A stretch of 64,000 nt of DNA from Alphaproteobacteria bacterium (lineage in GTDB: Bacteria > Pseudomonadota > Alphaproteobacteria > Caulobacterales > Parvularculaceae), in NCBI GenBank assembly GCA_030428745.1, contig JAUIEG010000001.1, forward strand, positions 44,579 to 108,578, given 5' to 3'. The notes beneath the pieces were generated by a model. The model was given only the letters and a program-made list of their open reading frames with translations. It had not been told where the DNA came from and did no database searches. Shown piece by piece: positions 53,998-63,798 of this stretch (positions are counted from its first letter, which is position 1; each line of letters begins with the position of its first letter). The position numbers and the translations under genes are program-made.

Positions 53998-54888
53998 TCA
54001 GGCGCCAAGACCGGCGCGCGCGGCAAGTTTCTTCAAAGTTTCAAGCCCCTTCAAAGCGTATTCCTTCGGGGGAGCTTTGACCGGATCTTGTTCGGCTTCA
54101 ACGATGATCCAGCCGCTATAATCAATCTCCTTCAGGGCCGCGAAAATGGACGTAAAATCGAGGTTTCCGTCGCCGGGCACGGTAAACATTCCCGCCATGA
54201 CTCCGTCGAGAAAACTCTCGCCGCCTTCGAGAACACCTCTGAAGATTTCACGCCGAATATCTTTGCAATGCACATGCGCGATGCGTGACGGGTACGCACG
54301 GATGATCTCCGCCACCTCGACGCCGCCGCCGGCGGCATGTCCAGCATCGAGCGTCAGTCCAACATTTTCATTCGTAAGCTCGAGAAACCTGTCAATATCC
54401 TGGCGCTTCTCAACCACCGTGCCGAGATGATGGTGGTAGGCGAGCCGCAACCCCTCGCCCGCAATGTAGTCCCCCACCGCAGACATTCGTTCGCAGAAAA
54501 CCCGCCATTCGTCGTCGCTGATCTGTGGCTGCCGCTGCAGCGCGACCTCCTGATCGCCGTGAATAGCATTACTCGTCTCTGCAATGATAAAGACACGGCA
54601 TCCCAAATCCTTCAGTAAGGCGAGATGATCCCGCAGCGCCGAAATCTCCTCCTTCACGGTGCGCGTCAGCAGTTTGGAGCTGTACCAGCCGCCGACAAGC
54701 TCAAGGTCATATTGCCTGAGAATCGACGCAAGCACATTCGCCTGACGTGGAAACTTGCCGCCCAGCTCCACGCCATCGAAACCGACTTCGCGAATATCCT
54801 CAAGACAGGATTCAAGCGGCGTGTCCCCGCCGAGCGACGGCAGATCGTCATTGGTCCAGGCAATCGGGCTAACGCCGTACTTAATCAC
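53998..54888 (-). CDS. iolE: Inosose dehydratase
   Basis: A 296-residue TIM-barrel enzyme (I-K-Y-G-V-S-P-I-A-W at the start, L-A-Y-H-H-H-L-G-T, H-V-H-C-K-D) that dehydrates 2-keto-myo-inositol. The GTG at 54888 is preferred over upstream starts because AAGGAT lies eight bases before it and because this gives the family's usual N-terminus. It overlaps the iolD stop (GTGATTAA). Confidence 0.9.
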   Translation of the reverse strand: MIKYGVSPIAWTNDDLPSLGGDTPLESCLEDIREVGFDGVELGGKFPRQANVLASILRQYDLELVGGWYSSKLLTRTVKEEISALRDHLALLKDLGCRVFIIAETSNAIHGDQEVALQRQPQISDDEWRVFCERMSAVGDYIAGEGLRLAYHHHLGTVVEKRQDIDRFLELTNENVGLTLDAGHAAGGGVEVAEIIRAYPSRIAHVHCKDIRREIFRGVLEGGESFLDGVMAGMFTVPGDGNLDFTSIFAALKEIDYSGWIIVEAEQDPVKAPPKEYALKGLETLKKLAARAGLGA

Positions 54889-56737
54889 GATGTCGATCCT
54901 TTTTGAGTTTGTCGAGCTCATCTTCATATTTGCGGCGCGCATCCATCACCTGCTTGCGCATGGATGTTGCCGGCACCGCCACATCCCACCAATGGCCGCC
55001 TGCCTCCGTGCTGATCTCCGGATCCGTATCGATAACGATGACGGTTGTCTTCGAATGGCCCGCGGCATTTTTCAACGCCGCTTCGAGTTCGGTTATGCCT
55101 GAGACCTTGACCGCCTCCGCGCCAAGACTTCTGGCGTGCGCTGTAAAATCGATTTCAGGCTGCGCTTCATGAACCGAATCCCGGAAGAGATTGTTGAACG
55201 CGGCGCCCCCCGTCGCTTTTTGCAGACGGTTGATGCAGCCGAAGCCGCGATTGTCGAGCAGGATGATGGTGAGCTTTAATCCCAGAAGGACCGACGTTGC
55301 GAGCTCGGAATTAGCCATCATGTAGCTGCCGTCGCCGACCATCACGTAGACATCGCGTTCTGGCTGCGCCATTTTCACGCCAAGCCCGCCGGCGATTTCA
55401 TAGCCCATGCAGGAATAGCCATACTCAACATGATAGCCGCCGGGTTTTCCAACGCGCCATAATTTGTGTAGCTCGCCCGGCAGTCCGCCCGCCGCGCAGA
55501 CGACAATCGCATTTTCATCCACCGCGCGGTTCACCGCGCCGATCACCTGCGCATCGGAAGGCCGTGCAGCGCCATCGTCTTTAACCGCAGCCGCCGCCTT
55601 TTCATTCCATTCATCGCGCCAGCGGCTGACATTCGCAGCCCAGCTTGCCGATGGTTTCAAGCCGGTTAGCCTCGTTGAAAGCGCGGCAAGCGCGCTGCCC
55701 GCATCGCATATCACAGGCGCCGCATTATGTTTGACGCCGTCCATCGGCGAGACGTTAACCTGAAACAGTTGCTGGCCGCTTTTGCCGAACAGCGACCAGG
55801 AGCCGGTCGTAAAATCCTGAAGGCGGGTGCCGAGGCCGATAATGACGTCGGCATTTGCAGCTGCGTGGTTCGCCGCACTTGTCCCGGTCACCCCGATAGC
55901 GCCAAGATTAAATAGGTGATCCGCAATAAGCGTTCCTTTTCCTGCTTGCGTTTCGGCGACAGGAACGCGATGCGCATTCGCAAAGGCGGAAAGCGCCTCT
56001 TCGGCGCCGCTATAACGAACGCCGCCGCCCGCTATAATGAGCGGTCTTTGCGCCTTGCGAAGGGCGTCGGAAAGGCTGTCAAGCTCAACAGGATCAGGTC
56101 CGGGAACGCGCACGCGCCAGACGCGTTTTTCAAAAAAGCTTTCCGGATAGTCGAATGCTTCAGCCTGCGTGTCCTGACAAAAGGCAAGCGTCGCCGGACC
56201 GCAGGCCGCAGGATCGGTCATCGCCGTCATGGCGCGCGGCAGCGCGTTCAATAATTGCTCCGGCCGTGCAATACGGTCAAAGTACACCGAGACAGGCCGG
56301 AAGCAGTCATTGGCCGTAACCGTTGCGTCATGAAACGCTTCAATCTGCTGCAACACAGGGTCTGGCCGGCGGTTTGCAAAGACATCGCCGGGTACGAACA
56401 GCACTGGCAACCGGTTCACATGGGCGAGCGCCGCCGCTGTCACCATATTTGTCGCGCCGGGTCCGATAGATGTGGTGCAGACCATCGCCTGCCGGCGGCG
56501 CTTGGCCTTGGCGTAAGCGATGGCGGCGTGCGCCATGGTCTGCTCATTATGGGCGCGATAGGTCGTCAGATGTTCGCGTTCGGCGTAAAGCGCCTCGCCG
56601 AGCGCCGAGACATTGCCATGGCCGAAGATCGCCCAGACGCCTCCAAAAAAAGGCGCCTCGCCTTCTTCCGTTTCGATATGCTGCGCTCGCAAGTACCTGA
56701 TGAGAGCCTGCGCTGCTGTCAGTCTGACGCTCGACAT
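54881..56737 (-). CDS. iolD: 3D-trihydroxycyclohexane-1,2-dione hydrolase
   Basis: A 618-residue thiamine-diphosphate enzyme: the catalytic Glu segment (H-N-E-Q-T-M-A-H), S-I-G-P-G-A-T-N, and the ThDP motif G-D-G-S-Y-M-M-A-N-S-E-L-A-T. It opens the inosose ring to 5-deoxy-glucuronate. The ATG at 56737, with CCGGAG upstream, is chosen rather than the frame from 56773; it starts two bases after the iolC stop. Confidence 0.9.
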   Translation of the reverse strand: MSSVRLTAAQALIRYLRAQHIETEEGEAPFFGGVWAIFGHGNVSALGEALYAEREHLTTYRAHNEQTMAHAAIAYAKAKRRRQAMVCTTSIGPGATNMVTAAALAHVNRLPVLFVPGDVFANRRPDPVLQQIEAFHDATVTANDCFRPVSVYFDRIARPEQLLNALPRAMTAMTDPAACGPATLAFCQDTQAEAFDYPESFFEKRVWRVRVPGPDPVELDSLSDALRKAQRPLIIAGGGVRYSGAEEALSAFANAHRVPVAETQAGKGTLIADHLFNLGAIGVTGTSAANHAAANADVIIGLGTRLQDFTTGSWSLFGKSGQQLFQVNVSPMDGVKHNAAPVICDAGSALAALSTRLTGLKPSASWAANVSRWRDEWNEKAAAAVKDDGAARPSDAQVIGAVNRAVDENAIVVCAAGGLPGELHKLWRVGKPGGYHVEYGYSCMGYEIAGGLGVKMAQPERDVYVMVGDGSYMMANSELATSVLLGLKLTIILLDNRGFGCINRLQKATGGAAFNNLFRDSVHEAQPEIDFTAHARSLGAEAVKVSGITELEAALKNAAGHSKTTVIVIDTDPEISTEAGGHWWDVAVPATSMRKQVMDARRKYEDELDKLKKDRHRD

Positions 56738-56739
56738 GA

Positions 56740-58659
56740 TTAACTCCGGGCTGCCTGTTTCGCTGCTTCCCATCCTTTCACAAGACGTCCGAAGTTCTCA
56801 ATCAATTCCATCTTCAGCTCGTCGTCGGAGATATCTCTGCTGAGCCATTTGCGCGTTGCTTCATTGAATATGGTCCTCCCAATGGCGAACCCCCTGACCA
56901 GCGGACACCGCGCCGCGGCTGAAAAGGATCGGATAAGTTCGTCTTCAGCCGCGGCAAGGCCCAAAACTACAATACCTCGGCAACAAGGGTCGTACTTTCC
57001 GATGACCGACGAAATCGCGCTCCACGTCGCATCATCGTCAGAAGGTTCAAGTTTCCACCAGTCTGGATAAACTCCCAGGTCATAGATTTTTTCCATTACG
57101 AGCGCGATTGTCGTCTCATCGCACTCGCCGTGCTTTGAGGCGATGATCTCCACCAGCAATTCATGGCGCGTGCGCCGGCAGGCGTCGAAGAGCCGCACAA
57201 GCTGGCGCTGCTGCGCCTGTTCCAAAGGTTCCGGATCATCGGGATGATAAAAGATCAGGCATTTCGCAACATGATTAAGCGGCCAGGTATTCACCTCAAC
57301 GCCGATGTCGCCCTGTTGTTCAAACGCGACCGGTCTTGATCCCGGCAGTTCAACCGGCCGTCCGATCCAATAGGGATAATCGGCGGCGACCTCGAGGCCG
57401 CGCTTGCCGTATCGGCTGTCGAGCAAAACGCCAAACGAAGGGTCGCCCTGCGCTATTTCGTTCACCGCTTCAAAAGCGAGCAATTTCAGCTGCTGTAGAC
57501 AATCCGGATCGCGACCAAACTCCGCGGCCATATCCTCCAGCTGAACCCGATGGTCGATCGCCATCACCTTAAGAGAGTCGTAGTCGCCAGTTCGTGTCGT
57601 TGACCAGTGTATATTCGCAAGCGTCCGGTCGTCTGCGAGATTTCTGGGAAGCGACTTCTGGCTAAGAAAATAGTCGAGCTCGGGCGCTGTAGGCATCGCT
57701 GGCGCGCATCCATGCCGCGAAACGACAATGGCCCCGGCGGCGTTCGCCAGTCGGCAGCACTCTTCTAATGCATCGCCGCGCAGCCATCCGCTTAAAAAGC
57801 CGCTCATGAATGCATCGCCGGCCCCAAGCACATTGAAGACTTCCACTTCAAACCCTTCGCCTTTCACGCCGTCATCAAGCGCGCCCGGAATAGCGCCGTC
57901 AAATGCAACGCATCCCAGCGGTCCACGCTTGCAGACCAGCAAGGCATCGGTTTGCGCCCGGATGCGCTTAAGCGCGGCCACTGTGTCCTCGACGCCTCCT
58001 AGAATATGGATTTCCTCTTCGGTGCCAACGATGAGATCGCAGTCGGGCAATATGCCTTGCAAGCTTCTGGTCACGTCATCATTCGACACAAACCGATCTT
58101 CGCCGCGATCAGGATTTGTCAGCCCCCAGAGCACCGGCCGGTAATCGATGTCGAAGATAACTTTTCGCCCTGCTTCCTTTGCGCAAGCGATTGCCTTGCA
58201 GCTTGCGGCCCGGACCCCTTCCTGTGACAGATGCGTGCCGGTCACCAGAACTGCGCCGGCGGATTTGACGAAGGCCGGATCGATATCGTCAGCGCTCAGC
58301 GCCATGTCGGCGCAATTCTCGCGATAAAAGATCAAAGGGAATGTATCTCGGTCGCGAATGCCCAGAATTACAAGCGCCGTCAGCCGATTCTCGTCCTTTT
58401 TGACGCCCTCAACATTGACCCCTTCGCGCGTCATCTGCTCGAGTAGGAAACGGCCCATATGGTCGTCGCCTACGCCGGTTATGATCGCGCTGTTTAATCC
58501 GAGACGCGCCGCTCCGATGGCGATATTGGCTGGACACCCGCCCACATATTTCGCGAAGGACCCCATGTCTTCGAGGCGTCCGCCTGCTTGCTCCCCGTAG
58601 AGATCGACGCTGGAACGGCCTATTGTGATCAGATCGATATCCGTTTTCAGCTTGGTCAT
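56740..58659 (-). CDS. iolC: 5-dehydro-2-deoxygluconokinase fused to DUF2090
   Basis: A 639-residue fusion. Residues about 1-325 are a PfkB-type sugar kinase with G-G-C-P-A-N-I-A-I and the G-A-G-D-A-F-M-S-G motif. Residues about 335-639 are a DUF2090 domain, often attached to IolC in proteobacteria and thought to act as the aldolase (IolJ role) that splits the phosphorylated product to DHAP and malonate semialdehyde. No separate iolJ is seen, so the fusion is required for a complete pathway. It is the first gene of the iolC-D-E-B-mmsA operon. Confidence 0.88.
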   Translation of the reverse strand: MTKLKTDIDLITIGRSSVDLYGEQAGGRLEDMGSFAKYVGGCPANIAIGAARLGLNSAIITGVGDDHMGRFLLEQMTREGVNVEGVKKDENRLTALVILGIRDRDTFPLIFYRENCADMALSADDIDPAFVKSAGAVLVTGTHLSQEGVRAASCKAIACAKEAGRKVIFDIDYRPVLWGLTNPDRGEDRFVSNDDVTRSLQGILPDCDLIVGTEEEIHILGGVEDTVAALKRIRAQTDALLVCKRGPLGCVAFDGAIPGALDDGVKGEGFEVEVFNVLGAGDAFMSGFLSGWLRGDALEECCRLANAAGAIVVSRHGCAPAMPTAPELDYFLSQKSLPRNLADDRTLANIHWSTTRTGDYDSLKVMAIDHRVQLEDMAAEFGRDPDCLQQLKLLAFEAVNEIAQGDPSFGVLLDSRYGKRGLEVAADYPYWIGRPVELPGSRPVAFEQQGDIGVEVNTWPLNHVAKCLIFYHPDDPEPLEQAQQRQLVRLFDACRRTRHELLVEIIASKHGECDETTIALVMEKIYDLGVYPDWWKLEPSDDDATWSAISSVIGKYDPCCRGIVVLGLAAAEDELIRSFSAAARCPLVRGFAIGRTIFNEATRKWLSRDISDDELKMELIENFGRLVKGWEAAKQAARS

Positions 58660-58693
58660 TCATATCCCTTTTCACCGCTCCGGACGGCGCTTT

Positions 58694-58707
58694 GAAACGT
58701 ATATTCT
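58694..58707. promoter_or_regulatory. GGAA-N6-TTCC-like operator between iolC and Gfo/Idh gene
   Basis: GAAA-CGTATA-TTCT, two mismatches from GGAA-N6-TTCC, in the 127-base divergent region between the iol operon and the plus-strand dehydrogenase. Confidence 0.45.
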
Positions 58708-58786
58708 ATTTTTTTGTTTTTTGCAATTACCGTTTCAGATATGATCCGGATCATATAAGCTGCACCAAAACGAGGGAGAGCGCCCA

Positions 58787-59908
58787 GTGAATAGTCTTAA
58801 TGTCGGGCTTATTGGTACAGGCTATATCGGTAAGAGCCACGCCTTGGGATTCCGCAACGCTAGGGCCTTGTTTCCCCACGTTCCGGATCTGAAACTGGCG
58901 TGCGTATGCGATCTCGACTCTGCGCTGGCGGAAAGTCTGCGCGCTGATTTTGACTTTTACCGCGCCACGACAGACTGGCGCGACATTATTTCCGATAAAA
59001 GTATCGATCTTGTCTCGATTGCGACGCCAAACGCCTTGCACCGAGAGATGGCAGTGGCCGCGATTGACGCAGGCAAGCATGTGTATTGCGAAAAGCCTAT
59101 GGGAGTGTCGCTCGACGAAGCCCATATGATGGCCCAAAAAGCGGAGCAATCGTCCGTCAGCACACTCCTTGCCTATAACTATCTGCGCAGCCCCGCTTTT
59201 GCACATGTGCAAAAACTTGTCCGCAGCGGAAAAATCGGGCGCCTCTATTTTTTCAGGGGCGTGTGCGAAGAAGAATATATGGCGGATCCGGCCGCACCCT
59301 TCAGTTGGCGATGCAGCAGGAATATGGCGGGCACTGGAGCGCTCGGCGATCTCGGCGCTCATCTCCTTTGCCTGATGATAAGCATCATGGGATCACCGAA
59401 AGAACTTGTTGCCGAATTATCCACAGTAATTCCCTCCCGCAGGACCGGCGGCTCCGCCGAAACCAGTCACGAGGTGGAAAATGACGATGTCGCGCACGCG
59501 ATGCTTAAGTTCGATGATGGCGCGACAGCGTCGTTCACAACCAGCCGTGTTTCGTGGGGACGAAAAAACAAGCTCGCTTTCGACATTTACGGTGAGAAAG
59601 GTTCAATTCATTTCGATCAGGAGAGGATGAACGAAATCCTGTTGTTTGAGAAAGACGCAGAGGAAGAAAACAATGGCTATCGCACTATACTAACTGGCGC
59701 GTTCCATCCCCCTTATGGCCGCTTTATTCCTTCCGCCGGCCACCAAATCGGTTTCAATGATCTAAAAACCATCGAGATCGCAATGTTCGCCGAGTCGATC
59801 GCCGAACAAAAACCTTTGTTTCCAACTTTCGGCGACGGCATCATCATCGAAAAATGTATAGCGGCCATGGTCGCGTCGGCTGCACGCCGAAGCTGGGAGC
59901 CGATCTAG
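58787..59908 (+). CDS. Gfo/Idh/MocA family oxidoreductase (inositol-type dehydrogenase)
   Basis: A 373-residue protein with an N-terminal Rossmann G-T-G-Y-I-G-K-S-H and the C-E-K-P-M-G-V-S motif. It lies divergently from iolC, before the symporter. It is probably a scyllo-inositol or other inositol isomer dehydrogenase, complementing iolG at 62651. The exact isomer is not readable. Confidence 0.78.
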   Translation: MNSLNVGLIGTGYIGKSHALGFRNARALFPHVPDLKLACVCDLDSALAESLRADFDFYRATTDWRDIISDKSIDLVSIATPNALHREMAVAAIDAGKHVYCEKPMGVSLDEAHMMAQKAEQSSVSTLLAYNYLRSPAFAHVQKLVRSGKIGRLYFFRGVCEEEYMADPAAPFSWRCSRNMAGTGALGDLGAHLLCLMISIMGSPKELVAELSTVIPSRRTGGSAETSHEVENDDVAHAMLKFDDGATASFTTSRVSWGRKNKLAFDIYGEKGSIHFDQERMNEILLFEKDAEEENNGYRTILTGAFHPPYGRFIPSAGHQIGFNDLKTIEIAMFAESIAEQKPLFPTFGDGIIIEKCIAAMVASAARRSWEPI

Positions 59909-59948
59909 CCGACCTTTTTGAAAAAGTTTTTCATTATTTACATTTTAT

Positions 59949-59962
59949 GGAATTTTTGTTCT
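59949..59962. promoter_or_regulatory. GGAA-N6-TTCC-like operator upstream of symporter
   Basis: GGAA-TTTTTG-TTCT, one mismatch from GGAA-N6-TTCC, about 100 bases before the symporter ATG. Confidence 0.5.
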
Positions 59963-60065
59963 AATGCCCGGGAGGGCGGATATCCAAACATAAATCCCGT
60001 GCAGACGTTCTGCGTCCGGCGCTGAAGAAAACTCCTTCGCCCCGTCAATAGGTTGGGAACGTCAC

Positions 60066-61688
60066 ATGATCTGGACGATTGCTTCATTTGTTCTGTTCAC
60101 CCTTCTGGTCGGGGTGATTGTCTGGCTCGTTACGCGGCGCGATAAGCTATCGGGGTCAGACGAATATTTTCTGGGCGGCCGGCAGCTTACGGCATGGGTG
60201 ATTGCCGGCTCGCTTATCCTCACCAATCTGTCTACGGAACACCTTATCGGTCTTAATGGCGACGCCTTTACCCATACAGTCGCCGTAATGGCGTGGGAAA
60301 CAACCGCCGCGCTCGCTATGGTATTGACGGCGCTGTATTTTCTTCCGCGCTACCTAAAGCGCGGACTGACAACAATTCCGCAGTTTCTGGCTGAACGCTA
60401 CGATACGACGACAGCAACCATCGCGACACTGCTCTTTCTCTTTTCCTACGTGATCGCAATCCTTCCGGTCGTCTTGTTATTTGGGGCGTCGGGATTGGAA
60501 GCGCTTTTCAACGTCTCTGGAAATCTCGGCATTAGTGACGGCGCGGCCCGGTGGCTCATTATCTGGATCGTCGGTACGATCGGCTCACTATACGCAATCT
60601 TCGGCGGACTGCGCGCGGTCGCGCTTTCCGACACGATCAATGGCATTGGCTTCCTCATGCTTGGCTTGCTGATACCAGCGCTTGGCCTGATGGCGATCGG
60701 TGAAGGAAACGTCATTGAAGGCGCGAGCCGCCTCTATCAGCAAGAAACCCCTAAATTCGACATTACAGGCGACGAACCCGGTTCATTTCTTCCATTCAGC
60801 GTTTTGTTCACCGGCATGGTCGTAAACCAGATTTTCTTTTGGTGCGCCAACCAATCCATCATGCAGCGTGCGCTCGGCGCAAAGAATTTAAAAGAAGGGC
60901 AGAAAGGCGTCCTGATTGCAGCCGGGTTCAAGATTCTCGGTCCGCTCATTATCGTGCTGCCGGGGATCATCGCCTTTTACATGTTCAAAAACGAGCTGAG
61001 CCCGGATCAATCAATGCTTGCTTACCCCACACTCGTAAAAGCGGTATTGCCTGCGCCATTGGAAGGCATTTTCGCGGCGGTCATGGTCGGCGCGGTGCTC
61101 AGCACCTTTAACAGCGTCCTGAACAGCTCCGCCACGCTCTTCAGCAAGAATGTCTATGAAACGGTCATTCGAAAAAATCCGTCGCAAAAGGAATTGGTCC
61201 TTTCGGGTCGCATATGCAGCATCGCTCTCGCGCTCGGCGCCATGACGATTGCCCCCATGATTGATACGACCGGCAGCGTCTACAACTATCTTCAGACCAT
61301 CAATGCGACTTTTTTCGGCCCTATGCTGGCGGTCATCCTCGCCGGCTACATGACCAAATGGGCCTCTCCTCTTGCCGCCAAAACCGGTCTAATTGTCGGG
61401 CCGTTTCTGTTTTATCTTCTTGTTTTCGCCTTCGGACCCGAGACCCAATCGATATTGAAGTCTGCTTTCAATCTTCAACACGACGTCCATTTCCTGCATT
61501 TCCTCGCATTCGTCTTCGTCATGACGGCCATTATTGTCGCTGTCGTCAGCCGTTTTTCGCCTGTCACAAAAGTCTATGAGGCGGTATATTCAAACGATGT
61601 CGATATGACGCCTTGGCGTTTCGCAAAACCTGCCTCCGCAATCATCGTCATAGTAACGATTGCAGTTTATGCATTACTTGCGCAGTGA
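60066..61688 (+). CDS. Sodium:solute symporter (SSS family), probable inositol uptake
   Basis: A 540-residue transporter with about 14 hydrophobic segments and motifs of SLC5/SSS proteins (F-L-G-G-R-Q-L-T-A-W, G-L-N-G-D-A-F-T, F-G-G-L-R-A-V-A-L-S-D, F-N-S-V-L-N-S). It is placed between two inositol-dehydrogenase genes and next to an RpiR regulator, so myo-inositol is the likely substrate. Confidence 0.82.
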   Translation: MIWTIASFVLFTLLVGVIVWLVTRRDKLSGSDEYFLGGRQLTAWVIAGSLILTNLSTEHLIGLNGDAFTHTVAVMAWETTAALAMVLTALYFLPRYLKRGLTTIPQFLAERYDTTTATIATLLFLFSYVIAILPVVLLFGASGLEALFNVSGNLGISDGAARWLIIWIVGTIGSLYAIFGGLRAVALSDTINGIGFLMLGLLIPALGLMAIGEGNVIEGASRLYQQETPKFDITGDEPGSFLPFSVLFTGMVVNQIFFWCANQSIMQRALGAKNLKEGQKGVLIAAGFKILGPLIIVLPGIIAFYMFKNELSPDQSMLAYPTLVKAVLPAPLEGIFAAVMVGAVLSTFNSVLNSSATLFSKNVYETVIRKNPSQKELVLSGRICSIALALGAMTIAPMIDTTGSVYNYLQTINATFFGPMLAVILAGYMTKWASPLAAKTGLIVGPFLFYLLVFAFGPETQSILKSAFNLQHDVHFLHFLAFVFVMTAIIVAVVSRFSPVTKVYEAVYSNDVDMTPWRFAKPASAIIVIVTIAVYALLAQ

Positions 61689-61694
61689 GTAATG

Positions 61695-62540
61695 TCAGTC
61701 GCTCGCGATGTCTTTGGGGTTCTGAAAGGCGTATCCGATGACGATGGACTGCGCGAGGCACATGGACACGCTGAGCGACCTGAACTGCCTTACTTCACCA
61801 TCTTTCACGGTCAGAGCCACCGAAGCATGGGTCGAAAGCGGGTTCACCCGGCTGTCGCTGATTGTCACGATCTTGCATTTTTTTTCTGCGGCGCCGGCAA
61901 CCGTTTCGAGGGTTTCCGGCGAATACGGGGGAAAGCTGACGGCGATCATGAGATCACGCGACGTCATGGAGCGATTGTAGGAATGATAGTAAGCGCCAAC
62001 GCCATCGATGAAGAACGTCCGCTTGTTGAGCCGCGACAAGGCATATGCGAAATAGGACGCGATAGGAAACGCTCTTCCAAAACCAGCCACATATACGTTT
62101 TCACTGTCGGATATGAACTTGATCACCTCGTTCAAATCGCGCTCCGAAATGTCCTCTCGCAAATGCCCAAGAGCAAGAATATTGCTATCTACAAATTCAG
62201 AGAGAATTTGCATCGGCCCCGTGACTTTCGCCTTGCCGACCTCATCTTTGAACTGCCTGATGCGCTCCGCGTAACCAAGGCTCGACTGTCCGGCGAGCAG
62301 GTCGTCGCGAAAAAGCTTTTGCATTTGGCTGGCGCCATCGAACCCGAAGGATTTCGCAAACCGGACGATCGCCGAAGGCTGCACGCCGCATCGATCCGCG
62401 AGCACCGCAACCGTTTCAAGGGCAAAATCGTTTGGCTCGTCCAGAACGTACTTTGCAATTTGCTGAAGTCTCTTGCTCAGAGAATCGTAATTCTCAAGAA
62501 CGCTTGCGCGAAGCGCCTCAATCGTTTTCGGCGGAGTCAT
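61695..62540 (-). CDS. RpiR-family regulator, probable IolR
   Basis: A 281-residue protein with an N-terminal HTH_6 domain (A-D-R-C-G-V-Q-P-S-A-I-V-R-F-A-K) and a C-terminal SIS sugar-phosphate binding domain (about 120-260). In rhizobia the RpiR-type IolR represses inositol genes and is released by an inositol-pathway phosphate intermediate. It is convergent with the symporter and divergent from iolG, with a GGAA-N6-TTCC-like site in its own promoter. Confidence 0.85.
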   Translation of the reverse strand: MTPPKTIEALRASVLENYDSLSKRLQQIAKYVLDEPNDFALETVAVLADRCGVQPSAIVRFAKSFGFDGASQMQKLFRDDLLAGQSSLGYAERIRQFKDEVGKAKVTGPMQILSEFVDSNILALGHLREDISERDLNEVIKFISDSENVYVAGFGRAFPIASYFAYALSRLNKRTFFIDGVGAYYHSYNRSMTSRDLMIAVSFPPYSPETLETVAGAAEKKCKIVTISDSRVNPLSTHASVALTVKDGEVRQFRSLSVSMCLAQSIVIGYAFQNPKDIASD

Positions 62541-62586
62541 TTTTCTTGCCCTCAGCGTCAGGATGCGTTGCAGCGAGATCGGAGTT

Positions 62587-62600
62587 GGAATATATTTTTC
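62587..62600. promoter_or_regulatory. GGAA-N6-TTCC-like operator between RpiR and iolG genes
   Basis: GGAA-TATATT-TTTC, one mismatch from GGAA-N6-TTCC, in the 110-base divergent promoter region. It implies autoregulation of the RpiR gene and control of iolG. Confidence 0.5.
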
Positions 62601-62650
62601 AATATTAGAATAAATCGTTTATTTCATTTCCGCAAACAGGAACACCCGTC

Positions 62651-63631
62651 ATGCATGTAGTTGCAATCGTAGGCGCCGGCCGGATTGGCGCGATCCACGC
62701 CCGAAATGCAGCCCTAAACCCCCGGTTGCGCCTTGCCTATGTCATTGATCCGTCGGCGGAAGCGGCGGGGAAACTTGCGGCGGCTCACGACGCAGAAACC
62801 GCAACGCTTGATTCGGCGCTGTCAGATCCCGCGCTGAAGGGCGTTATCGTGGCGAGTTCGACCGATACTCATCTTGAGGTCGCCCTCAAGGCCGTCAAGG
62901 CGGGAAAGTCGGTGTTTTGCGAAAAGCCGATTGATCTGTCGATCGAAAAAGTTAGCAGCTGCGCTGAAGCATTCGCAGATGCAAATTTCTTTCTTGGCTT
63001 CAACCGCAGATTTGATCCCAACTTCCGCGCCCTGTGGACGAGATTGCGCGCGGGTGAGGTCGGCGCCCTCGAGACGGTTCACATCATTAGTCATGATCCG
63101 GCGCCCCCGCCCCTCTCTTATATCGATGTGAGCGGAGGCCTCTTTCGCGATATGACTATTCACGACTTCGACATGGCCCGCTGGATTACTGGCGAAGATA
63201 TTGTTGAAGTCTATGCGGCCGGCGAATGCCTCGTCGACAAGGAAATCGCCAAGCATGGCGATATCGACACCGCGAAGATAATTCTAAAAACGGAAATGGG
63301 CCGCATCGTCTTTATTAGCAATACCAGGCGCTCAGGCTACGGTTACGATCAGCGGATAGAAGCCTTTGGCTCCAAGGGGCGCCTGGCCGCGGAGAATATG
63401 CGGGAGACAACTGTCGAAAGTTGGACCGGGGGCGGGTGTCAAACCAATCCGCCTATGCATTTTTTCCTGGAGCGTTACGCAAACGCCTATGTCAATGAAA
63501 TGGAGCACTTCGCCGATATACTCGACGGTTCGGCTGAGCCCACCATCAGTTACATTGACGGGCTTAAAGCCCAAGCAATCAGTGAGGCCGCATTGGCCTC
63601 CGTGCGGCACAACAAGCCTGTCAGCGTTTGA
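62651..63631 (+). CDS. iolG: Inositol 2-dehydrogenase
   Basis: A 326-residue Gfo/Idh/MocA enzyme: G-A-G-R-I-G-A-I-H near the start, F-C-E-K-P-I-D-L, N-R-R-F-D-P-N-F, and the catalytic G-L-F-R-D-M-T-I-H-D-F-D-M-A motif typical of IolG. It oxidises myo-inositol to scyllo-inosose, the entry step of the pathway. It lies at the right end of the island, 250 bases from tRNA-Asp. Confidence 0.88.
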   Translation: MHVVAIVGAGRIGAIHARNAALNPRLRLAYVIDPSAEAAGKLAAAHDAETATLDSALSDPALKGVIVASSTDTHLEVALKAVKAGKSVFCEKPIDLSIEKVSSCAEAFADANFFLGFNRRFDPNFRALWTRLRAGEVGALETVHIISHDPAPPPLSYIDVSGGLFRDMTIHDFDMARWITGEDIVEVYAAGECLVDKEIAKHGDIDTAKIILKTEMGRIVFISNTRRSGYGYDQRIEAFGSKGRLAAENMRETTVESWTGGGCQTNPPMHFFLERYANAYVNEMEHFADILDGSAEPTISYIDGLKAQAISEAALASVRHNKPVSV

Positions 63632-63798
63632 ACAGTGCCGGGTCGCTTAACTCCTCCTGCCATTACCGCTTCACTGCACCGGACGGACTGCCAGAGCCGG
63701 TTGCCGTTTGAGCGTAGCACAACGCCCCAAACCATTATCGATGACGATCGCGGACTTTGCGCATATAGTCGCAACGTTGCGAGAAGTGGACCTGATCT

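Noticed and set aside
61692..62660. Long 322-codon plus-strand frame
   Set aside because: It is the shadow of the RpiR gene on the other strand, which has clear helix-turn-helix and SIS domains.
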